Below, in pieces: positions 1 through 5,549 of a stretch of 5,559 bases of DNA. The stretch is from an uncultured Polymorphobacter sp. GTDB lineage: Bacteria > Pseudomonadota > Alphaproteobacteria > Sphingomonadales > Sphingomonadaceae. The stretch lies in assembly GCA_937894055.1 (NCBI GenBank), contig CALDHQ010000405.1, positions 1 to 5,559 of the forward strand, written 5' to 3'. How positions within the stretch are numbered: the first letter of the stretch is position 1; each line of letters starts with the position of its first letter. The notes beneath the pieces were generated by a model. The model saw only the letters and a program-made list of their open reading frames with translations. It was not told the origin of the DNA and ran no database searches. A program made the translations under genes and the position numbers.

Positions 1-49
1 ACGAGATACATTGGCGTGACTGGAGTTCAGACGTGTGCTCTTCCGATCT
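1..49 (+). other. Illumina adapter/index sequence (non-genomic)
   Basis: Positions 1-7 match the end of the P7 flow-cell primer (ACGAGAT), 8-15 are an 8-base index (ACATTGGC), and 16-49 are the 34-base TruSeq read-2 adapter ending in CTTCCGATCT. This is library-construction sequence, not part of any genome. Genomic insert begins at about position 50, where the amn reading frame resumes on the minus strand. It shows that the contig was built from untrimmed reads, so its left boundary is artificial. Confidence 0.98.
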
Positions 50-1236
50 AGATCAAGCGCGGCAAGCCCGATCTGAAGATGTTGACTGACGGCTTTCTCG
101 TAAAAGACCCCGGCCGCCCCCGGCAACTTGATCTCGCTGTGCAATGGCTTGTCCGACACGCATAACAGCGTTCCGTAAGGCACGCGCAGACGGTAACCCT
201 GAGCCGCTATGGTGCCGCTCTCCATGTCCACGGCAACGGCGCGTGAGAGATTAATCAGCGGTCGCTCGTGGGCCCAATGCAATTCCCAGTTGCGATCATC
301 GTAGGTCAGCACGGTGCCGGTACGCAGACGCTTCTTCAGTGCCTCGCCACGTTCACCGGTGATCTGTGCGGCGGCTTCCTGCAATGCCTGCTGCACCTCG
401 GCCAACGGCGGGATCGGGATGTGCGTGGGCAGCACCCTATCGAGGATGCCGTCACGCCGCATATAGGCGTGTGCCAACACATAATCGCCGATGGTCTGCG
501 ACTGCCTTAGCCCGCCACAGTGACCGATCATCAGCCAGCAATGCGGACGTAATACCGCCAGATGGTCAGTGATGTTCTTCGCATTCGACGGGCCGACACC
601 GATGTTCACCAGCGTCACCCCCTGGCCATCTTCGGCCAGCAGGTGATAAGCCGGCATCTGGTATCGATGCCAGACCATACCGTCGATCAGTGCCTGCATG
701 TGCGATTCAGCCATGCCGCGCTCGAGGATGACATTGCCCGGCAGCACCATACGCACATACCGCGGATCGTCGCGCAACTTGTCCAGCCCGTAACGGATGA
801 ACTGGTCGACATAACGGTGATAGTTGGTCAGCAGGATCCACGGCTGGACATGCCGCCAGTCACTGCCGGTGTAGTGCTGCAGGCGCTTGAGCGAGAAATC
901 CACGCGTGCAGCGTCGAACAACGCCAGTGGCAGCTTGTCGTCATCGTTCCAGGCGCGCAGGCCATCAGCCACGCTGTCGGTGGCTGCCGACAGATCAGTG
1001 CTGGGAAACACCCGTGCCAACTCGGCGGCCGTGACCCCGGAGCCAGCCAGTTCATCACCCTGTTCGACCACATAGGGATAGGGAATATTCTGTTCACTCA
1101 GACCGACCTCGACCTGCAGGGTGAAGTCCTCCATCAGCGGCCCCAACTGCTCGAGCAGATAGCGGCGAAACGCCTGCGGCTGGGTCACGGTGACGCTGTA
1201 GGTCCCGGGTGTCTGCACCTTGGCATAGGCGCGCAC
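50..1236 (-). CDS. amn: AMP nucleosidase, fragment lacking both termini
   Basis: AMP nucleosidase hydrolyses AMP to adenine and ribose 5-phosphate in the cytoplasm and takes part in purine salvage and adenylate control. About 395 codons are present; from memory the E. coli enzyme has 484. The translation aligns with E. coli Amn from about its residue 90 (RAYAKVQTPGTYS here) to near its end (EHLQIG-type HLQIGLAALD). Matching blocks include QNIPYPYV, RVDFSLKRLQHYTG, LLTNYHRYVDQF, GQGVTLVNIGVGPSNAK, LMIGHCGGLRQSQTIGDYVL, LRTGTVLTYDDRNWEL, SRAVAVDMESGTIAAQGYR (about 202-258) and LLCVSDKPLHSEIKLPG. The Asp of SDKP (codon 151-153) is the catalytic acid in nucleoside phosphorylase I family enzymes, and the DMES nucleoside-binding motif is intact. 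The N-terminal regulatory part is missing at a chimeric junction, and the last ~20-30 residues are cut by the adapter. There are no in-frame stops. Codon use (some TTA, AGG, ATA, AAT) is less GC-biased than in the right half, so the source may be another proteobacterium. The family call is firm; the source organism is not. Confidence 0.95.
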
Positions 1237-1260
1237 CGGATCGTCCGAAACCGTGCCCTG
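1222..1260. other. Chimeric junction hemN / amn
   Basis: On the minus strand, HemN-specific residues (CRTQGT, ending at about 1252) change to AMP-nucleosidase-specific residues (KVQTPGTYS, starting at 1221) within about 30 bases. The intermediate residues VSDDPVRAYA fit either family, so the breakpoint may lie in a stretch of local similarity. Neither gene is complete on its side of the junction. Confidence 0.85.
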
Positions 1261-1320
1261 CGTGCGGCAGGCGCAGAACCAGCACAACCGGCGGCAGAAC
1301 GGCACATGCAGGTAGACCGT
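1234..1320 (-). CDS. hemN: HemN fragment (oxygen-independent coproporphyrinogen III oxidase), ~25-30 codons
   Basis: The stretch reads TVYLHVP followed by FCRRLCWFCACRTQGT. It is the radical-SAM signature of anaerobic coproporphyrinogen III dehydrogenase: the CxxxCxxC cluster motif (Cys codons at 1294-1296, 1282-1284 and 1273-1275) plus the extra Cys after it (1267-1269) that is characteristic of HemN. The enzyme oxidatively decarboxylates coproporphyrinogen III to protoporphyrinogen IX in haem synthesis. The CWFCACRTQGT form is familiar from alphaproteobacterial HemN. Only this scrap of a roughly 450-residue protein is present. It is flanked in frame by CheB/CheR-PAS residues upstream and AMP nucleosidase residues downstream, and cannot function on its own. 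The downstream limit is uncertain because DPVRAYA could belong to either HemN or Amn. It most likely represents an assembly or amplification chimera. Confidence 0.85.
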
Positions 1321-1332
1321 GGCGCGGGCATC
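1318..1332. other. Chimeric junction cheBR / hemN
   Basis: On the minus strand, PAS-domain residues typical of CheB/CheR fusion proteins (LLPDARA, ending at 1321) change abruptly to HemN residues (TVYLHVPFC, starting at 1320). The bases at the join (GCCCGCGCC on the minus strand) are low-complexity GC that both genes could share, which would favour template switching or mis-assembly. The reading frame happens to be preserved. Confidence 0.85.
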
Positions 1333-3687
1333 GGGCAGGAGGTCTGCATCGAAGGCCAGGGAGCTCAGGTCGGCCAAGGGGCGGCCCGTGTCGGTGCCGA
1401 TGATGCTGAACAGGGCCCGCGTGGCGGGGGTGAACAATCGGATCTTCAGGTTCTTGTCCAGGAAGATCGTGGCGACATCGGTGCTGTTGAGCACATTCTG
1501 CAGGTCGTCGGCGGCGACCCTTTTGCGCTCGAGGGATTCCTGAAGCTGGGTGTTGAGGGCGGTGAGCTCCTCGTTGAGTGACTGCAACTCCTCCTTGGAG
1601 GTGAGCAATTCCTCGTTGGTGGATTGGAACTCCTCATTGACCGAGAGGGCTTCCTCGTTGATCGCCTTCTGCTCCTCGGCCGACATTTCGAGGCTGCGGA
1701 TCGCGCCGTGGAGTTCCTCGCGCGTTGCGGCGAGTTCGGCTTCGAGTTCGGCGACGCGGCTCTGGTCACGCGCCGGTACGGGAAGGCGCCGCGCTGCCGG
1801 CACGTCGTCATCGATGAAAGCGACAAAGACCAGCGCCTCGCCGTCGCTGGTGACCGGTTGCGCGACGATATGGAATCCGGTTCGCACGCCGTCGCGGAGC
1901 AAATGGCCACCCCCGATTTCGACGCGCGCCGCCTTTTCCTGTGCCAGCCCGATCGCTGAACGCAATTTGGTGCGCACGCCGTCGCGCGCCATCGCCAGCA
2001 CGTCATTGGCCGGCAGCCCCGGCGCTATGCGCAGGTAGCGGTCGGTCGGGCCGAGGTGGAACAGGCATTCGTTGCGGGCATTGACCAGCACCGCAGCGGG
2101 GGCATGGTGGTCGACAACCAGCTGGCGGCTCAGTTCGGCGAGCACGGCGGCGCGCGATGGCTTGAGTGCAGCGCGGTGGCGTTGCGGGTGCGTCCCTTCG
2201 GCCGGGGCGCGTGTCAGCGGTGTGTCGCTGCTGGAACCCTGTTTTCGGAAAATCCGCCCGGCCTTGCTGATGACAGCAAAGCGCCCGTCGCTGCTGTTGA
2301 CGGTTTCGGCGCTGCCGAGCAGCAGCACGCCGCCGTCACGCAGCGCGAAGTGGAAGATGGCGATGACACGCGCCTGCGCTTCGGGCTGCAGATAGATCAG
2401 CAGATTGCGGCACGAAATCAGGTCGAGCCGCGAGAAGGGCGGGTCGCCGAGCACGTCCTGGCGGGTGAACACCACGGCGCTGCGCAGTTCGGGAATGATC
2501 CGGTAGCCATGTTCTTCGCGCGTGAAGAAGCGCTTGAGGCGGGCCGGGGTGATGTCGGCGACGGCGGCCTCGGGATAGATGCCCTCGCGCGCCTGGTTGA
2601 CCGAATCGAGATCGAGGTCGGAGGCGAAAATCTGCAGCTTGATGTCGCGTTGCGCGGCGGCAACGCCCTCGCGCAGCAACATCGCCAGCGAATAGGTCTC
2701 CTCGCCGCTGCTGCACCCGGCAATCCACACGCGCAATGTCTCGCCCGCGGCCTTTTGCTTGAGCAGCGCCGGAATGATTTTCTGTTCGAGTTCGTCGAAC
2801 ACCTTGGCATCGCGGAAGAAGCTGGTGACATTGATCAGCAGGTCCTTCGACAGCGCCTCGAGCTCGTCGTCGTCCTTCCGCAGCAGCTCGATATAGCGGT
2901 CCATGCCGTCGGGCTCGATCGCCGCCATCGCCAGCCGGCGCTCGGTGCGGCGTTGCAGGGTTCCGGGCTTGTAGAGGCTGAAATCATGCGCGGTCTTGGC
3001 GCGCACCAGCGCGATGATCTCGTTGAGCCAATGCGCCGCGCCGGCGGGCTCGCCAGCGGCCTGCGTATCGGAAAGCCCGATGCGTCGGGTGTATTTGGCC
3101 AGCGCCGCCGGAATTGCTGCGACGTCGAGCACCATGTCGACCATGCCGGTCGCCATCGCGCTGCGCGGCATGCCGTCATATTCGGCCTGCTCGGGGGTCT
3201 GCGCGATGATCAGTCCGCCGGCTTCCTTGATCGCCTTCAGCCCGATGCTGCCGTCGCCGCCGGTGCCCGACAGCACGACGCAGGCGGCGCGCCGGCCGTA
3301 GTCATGCGCCAGCGACAGCAGCAGGTGATCGAACGGCAGCCGGGCGCCATGCGGCGCGAGCGGCGGGCTGACGTGCAGGGTGCCATCCTCCACCGAAAGA
3401 TAGGTTCCCGGCGGAATGATGTAGAAATTGCCCGGCTCGACCGCCATGCCGTCGCCGGCCTCGACAACACGCATCGTCGTATGGTGCGCGAGCAGCTCGG
3501 CCATCAGGCTCTTGTGGTTCGGGTCGAGGTGCTGGACGAGGATGAACGCCATGCCGCAGTCGGGCGGCACGGCATCGAGCAGCTTGCCGCAGGCATCGAG
3601 ACCACCCGCCGACGCGCCGATGCCGACCACGGCAAAGCCCGGTCGCGGCGCGGCCGTCGTACTGGCTTTGCGGGCCGCGGCAGGCAT
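1321..3687 (-). CDS. CheB-CheR-coiled coil-PAS fusion sensory protein, C-terminus missing
   Basis: The protein combines a chemoreceptor glutamate methylesterase (CheB) with an SAM-dependent methyltransferase (CheR) and a PAS sensor. The first 789 codons are present. CheB, about residues 17-195, has the catalytic triad Ser26 (GIGASAGG), His53 (VQHLDPNH) and Asp145 (SGTGGDGS). CheR, about 218-470, shows SFFRD, the SAM-binding loop IAGCSSGEETYS near 321-332 and LDLISCRNLLIYL near 420-432. A linker leads to a coiled coil at about 645-728 containing the family hallmark NEEFQSTNEELLTSKEELQ. A PAS domain starts at about 730 (NVLNSTDVATIFLD, FTPATRALF) and is broken at residue 789. Homologues usually continue with more PAS and often an HWE histidine kinase. 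ATG at 3687 is chosen because it opens just before the CheB fold; AAGAG lies 11 nt upstream, and GTG at 3699 is an alternative start. The gene is divergent from a response-regulator gene, with a 184-bp gap. Because classical chemotaxis genes are absent nearby, a role in signalling other than flagellar chemotaxis is plausible. Confidence 0.93.
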
Positions 3688-3773
3688 GGCAATCGGCACT
3701 CTTGCTGTCTGGCGCGACGGCGCGGCGGCCCTTTGGCTGGGCGTAACGGCGCAGTCGGCGCCGGGCGGGTGCC

Positions 3774-3804
3774 ACACTAGCGAACCTTCGGGCCGTGCTG
3801 TCAA
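3774..3804 (-). promoter_or_regulatory. Possible sigma70-like promoter for cheBR
   Basis: On the minus strand a perfect TTGACA (plus-strand 3799-3804) is followed after 19 bases by TAGTGT (3774-3779). The -35 box is consensus, but the spacer is long and the -10 box is poor, as is common in high-GC alphaproteobacteria. It would give a leader of roughly 80 bases before the ATG at 3687. No other good element is visible for this gene. Confidence 0.35.
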
Positions 3805-3817
3805 CCTTGGGCCCGCC

Positions 3818-3827
3818 TCTACGTAGA
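3818..3827. repeat. 10-bp perfect palindrome in the divergent intergenic region
   Basis: TCTACGTAGA is its own reverse complement and lies between the two divergent genes, 13 bp upstream of the TTGACA box of the putative cheBR promoter and about 45 bp before the response-regulator start. It could be an operator for a dimeric regulator acting on both genes, but a single short palindrome is weak evidence. Confidence 0.3.
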
Positions 3828-3871
3828 TTCCGAGGGGGCAGCGCAGCGGCATCACTGGGGTATTCTGGCGC

Positions 3872-4237
3872 ATGGCTACCCGCTCGCCCAAATGCACCAT
3901 CCTGATTGTCGAGGATGACGCGATGATCGCCATGCTGCTGGCCGAAATGCTCGAAGCGATGGGTCATAGCGTCTGCGCCATCGAGGCGACCGAGGCGGGC
4001 GCCGTCGCCGCCGCGCTTGCCCATGGCCCGGGGCTGATGATTGTTGATGCGCATTTGCAACAGGGCAGCGGCGTTGCCGCCATCGCGACAATCCGGGCGA
4101 CGCAGGCCATCCCCTGCATTCTGGTCAGCGGCGACATTGCCGAAATTCGCGGCAACAGCCCGCACGCCGTCATTCTGGCGAAGCCATACAGTGAGGCGGG
4201 ACTGGCCGCAGCAATCAGCCGCGCTGCCGCCATCTGA
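3872..4237 (+). CDS. Stand-alone receiver-domain response regulator (CheY-like)
   Basis: This 121-residue protein is a single phosphoacceptor receiver domain with no output domain. It is expected to act in the cytoplasm by protein-protein contact or as a phosphate relay or sink. The visible receiver residues are the acidic pair Asp15-Asp16 (ILIVEDD), phosphoacceptor Asp59 (LMIVDAHL), the switch Ser86 (ILVSGD) and Lys104-Pro105 (LAKPY). The length is typical of a single receiver. The ATG at 3872 has only a weak upstream purine stretch (TGGGG, 11 nt away) but directly precedes the fold. It does not show the FATGUY motif of the SdrG-type receivers in the sphingomonad stress pathway. It is divergent from the CheB/CheR/PAS gene, whose missing C-terminus may carry a kinase, so the two could be partners; that pairing is inference. 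Its stop codon lies one base before the EcfG-like promoter of the next gene. Confidence 0.93.
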   Translation: MATRSPKCTILIVEDDAMIAMLLAEMLEAMGHSVCAIEATEAGAVAAALAHGPGLMIVDAHLQQGSGVAAIATIRATQAIPCILVSGDIAEIRGNSPHAVILAKPYSEAGLAAAISRAAAI

Positions 4238-4238
4238 G

Positions 4239-4263
4239 GGAACCCAAATGCAGCAGATGCGTT
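4239..4263 (+). promoter_or_regulatory. EcfG-type (general stress response) promoter for the entericidin-like gene
   Basis: GGAAC at 4239-4243 and CGTT at 4260-4263 are separated by exactly 16 bases. This matches the established alphaproteobacterial EcfG consensus GGAAC-N16/17-CGTT without mismatch. Transcription would start near 4270, giving a leader of about 55-60 bases before the lipoprotein ATG at 4327. The element begins just after the stop of the response-regulator gene, so the lipoprotein can be transcribed independently. Confidence 0.75.
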
Positions 4264-4313
4264 GATTGCGGCAAGCCGCCGTCGACACGCTTGTGTGCCG
4301 CCGCCGCAAGCCA

Positions 4314-4318
4314 AAGGA
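4314..4318 (+). promoter_or_regulatory. Ribosome binding site of the entericidin-like gene
   Basis: AAGGA lies 8 bases upstream of the ATG at 4327. This good Shine-Dalgarno match supports translation of this very short gene and fixes its start. Confidence 0.7.
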
Positions 4319-4326
4319 CTCCCATC

Positions 4327-4464
4327 ATGCGCACTATCCTGATCATGTCGACCGTCGCTGCCGCACTGCTGCTGACGGCGTGCAACACCGTTTCGGGCGC
4401 CGGCAAGGACGTCAGCTCGGTCGGCAAGGCGACGACCAAGGCCGCAGACCAGGCCAAGAACTAG
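4327..4464 (+). CDS. Entericidin A/B-family small lipoprotein
   Basis: This is a 45-residue prolipoprotein. Residues 1-18 form a signal peptide (basic Arg2, hydrophobic AAALLLTA), and the lipobox LTAC ends at Cys19, the predicted lipidation site. The mature peptide of 27 residues (CNTVSGAGKDVSS then GKATTKAADQAKN) closely resembles E. coli entericidin B after its Cys (CNTTRGVGEDIS), with a small, Ala/Lys-rich helical tail. Entericidins are envelope lipoproteins; EcnB in E. coli is a stationary-phase, sigma-S-dependent bacteriolytic peptide and EcnA its proposed antidote. Only one such gene is seen here, so a toxin-antidote pair is not supported. In alphaproteobacteria the family is usually annotated simply as a stress-associated lipoprotein. 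A perfect EcfG-like promoter about 60 bases upstream and a good AAGGA site support a real, stress-induced gene. No downstream T-tract terminator is evident. Confidence 0.88.
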   Translation: MRTILIMSTVAAALLLTACNTVSGAGKDVSSVGKATTKAADQAKN

Positions 4465-4489
4465 CCTTAGGGCTACAGGCGGCCACATC

Positions 4490-4513
4490 GACTGTTGCCA
4501 AAAAGCGACAGTC
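4490..4513 (+). repeat. Stem-loop downstream of the entericidin-like gene
   Basis: GACTGTTGC at 4490-4498 pairs with GCGACAGTC at 4505-4513 over nine base pairs (one G-U) around a CAAAAA loop. It sits 26 bases after the lipoprotein stop. There is no T-run after it, so it is not a canonical intrinsic terminator. It may stabilise the 3' end of the short mRNA or help end transcription before the ompA-like promoter. Confidence 0.55.
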
Positions 4514-4527
4514 CGGCGCCGACATAC

Positions 4528-4547
4528 TCGTTGGCTGGAACCAACGA
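4528..4547 (+). repeat. Stem-loop overlapping the ompA-like promoter
   Basis: TCGTTGG at 4528-4534 and CCAACGA at 4541-4547 form a perfect seven-base inverted repeat around the loop CTGGAA. The GGAAC -35 box of the putative EcfG promoter (4537-4541) lies mostly in the loop. It could be an operator-like site for a dimeric regulator, a weak terminator for upstream transcripts, or coincidence. Confidence 0.45.
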
Positions 4548-4561
4548 TGTGAATGCCTGTT
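4537..4561 (+). promoter_or_regulatory. EcfG-type (general stress response) promoter for the ompA-like gene
   Basis: GGAAC at 4537-4541 and TGTT at 4558-4561 are separated by 16 bases, so only the least-conserved first base of the CGTT box differs from the EcfG consensus. The geometry is identical to the element at 4239-4263. The predicted start near 4568 would give a leader of about 43 bases before the TTG start at 4611. Confidence 0.6.
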
Positions 4562-4596
4562 CTAGACCGCGTCAACCCTGACGCCCGATCATCCCG

Positions 4597-4604
4597 AAAA
4601 GGGG
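4597..4604 (+). promoter_or_regulatory. Ribosome binding site supporting a TTG start
   Basis: The purine run AAAAGGGG ends six bases before TTG at 4611. An in-frame stop at 4563-4565 and the absence of any in-frame ATG or GTG between it and 4611 make TTG the likely start; it yields an intact signal peptide. Confidence 0.7.
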
Positions 4605-4610
4605 AAAATC

Positions 4611-5549
4611 TTGAAACATATTCTGCTCTGTGCCGTGCTGCTGGCCGGTACTGCCTCCGTTTCTGCCCAGGCCTATGAATTCAACGGCTTTCGTATTGAA
4701 GGCCAGGGCGGCTGGGACAACCTCAAGTTCGACGGCGTTGGTCAGGGCTTCAACACCAAGGTCGATGACAAGGGCTGGTTGTACGGCGCCGAAGCCGGCT
4801 ACGACTTTCGCCTGTCGGACAGCGTGATCCTCGGCGTGTTCGGCAACTACAACTGGTCGACGGTCGAAGCGACCGCATTCGACGGCTTCGGCGGGACGAT
4901 TATCGCCGACGCCAAGAACGAATGGTCGGCCATGGGCCGCCTCGGCTTCAAGGTCAGCCCGTCGACGTTGCTGTACTTCGCCGGTGGTTACGCCAAGACC
5001 AAGATCGACTACAATTACACGCCGGTCGCATCGCTGGTCAGCTTCGATTCGTCGCAGAGCTACGGCGGCGTCCGCGGCGCTGTCGGCCTTGAGCAGGGCC
5101 TCGGCAGCAACGTCTATGCCAAGGTCGAATATCGCTACACCAACTATCAGGATGGCCTGTCGCGCAACCAGGTCGTCGGCGGTATCGGTATCCGCTTCGG
5201 CCAGTACAGCCCGCCGCCGGAACCCGTCGCACCGATGCCCGCACCGGCGCCTGCGCCGATCGCTGCACCGTTGCCGCCTTGCCCGCCAGCTGCCGTGACC
5301 CCCGGTCCGTTCCTGGTGTTCTTCGACTTCGACAAGTCGCTGATTACGCCTGAAGCCTCCGCGATCCTCGACCGCGCCGCCGAGCAGTTCGCTGCAACGG
5401 GTCAGGTCAGCGTCGCGCTGACCGGCAACACCGACACTTCGGGTAGTGCCGACTACAACCTGGCACTGTCGCAGCGTCGTGCTGATGCCGTGCGCAACTA
5501 CATGGTCGGCAAGGGCGTTTCCGGCGGTGCCGCATCGGCAACCGGCGTG
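4611..5549 (+). CDS. OmpA-family outer-membrane beta-barrel protein, 3' truncated
   Basis: This outer-membrane protein anchors the outer membrane to peptidoglycan. The 313 residues present comprise: a signal peptide (1 to about 20, MKHILLCAVLLAGTASVSAQ, cleavage near QA-YEF); an OmpA-like beta-barrel at about 22-197 with alternating aromatic and polar strands, ending in GIGIRF (Phe196); a Pro/Ala-rich hinge at about 200-232; and the start of the OmpA C-terminal peptidoglycan-binding domain from about 234 (FLVFFDFDKSLITPEAS). The two residues that contact diaminopimelate, Asp275 (in GNTDTSG) and Arg290 (LSQRR), are present with the canonical 15-residue spacing. The usual GHTD motif reads GNTD (Asn273). 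A lone Cys224 sits in the hinge. The contig ends in adapter after Val313; from family length about 40-50 residues are lost. The start is TTG, supported by AAAAGGGG six bases upstream. It lies 146 bases after the entericidin-like gene and has its own EcfG-like promoter. The DKSLITPEAS and SADYNLALSQRRADAVR wording is typical of sphingomonad OmpA proteins. Confidence 0.94.

Noticed and set aside
562..1581. A 339-codon plus-strand open frame
   Set aside because: It lies antisense to the amn, hemN and cheBR segments, has no recognisable domain and crosses both chimeric junctions. It is a high-GC antisense shadow.
2233..2237. Another GGAAC on the plus strand
   Set aside because: It is inside the cheBR coding region, no GTT box occurs 16-17 bases downstream, and no gene starts after it on that strand.
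2056..3780. A 574-codon plus-strand open frame
   Set aside because: It is antisense to the CheB/CheR coding region, whose catalytic motifs are all intact on the minus strand. The composition (rich in Arg, Gly, Ala, Gln, His) is typical of an antisense shadow.
4249..4266. A six-codon ORF (MQQMR, stop) after the response regulator as a possible leader peptide
   Set aside because: It sits inside the EcfG promoter spacer and -10 box, has no ribosome binding site, and would not be on a transcript starting at about 4270.
3302..4309. A 335-codon minus-strand open frame spanning the intergenic region and the response regulator
   Set aside because: It overlaps the real receiver gene antisense and the start of cheBR out of frame, and shows no family resemblance.
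4327..4464. An entericidin toxin-antidote pair
   Set aside because: Only one entericidin-like gene is present; no second small lipoprotein gene is seen nearby, so the label would be over-interpretation.
4462..4475. Five-base inverted repeat TAGCC-TTAG-GGCTA at the lipoprotein stop codon
   Set aside because: The stem is short, no T-run follows, and such repeats are expected by chance in GC-rich DNA.
4266..4565. A 99-codon plus-strand open frame over the lipoprotein gene
   Set aside because: It is out of frame with the clearly recognisable entericidin-like lipoprotein, covers both stem-loops and promoter elements, and has no domain.
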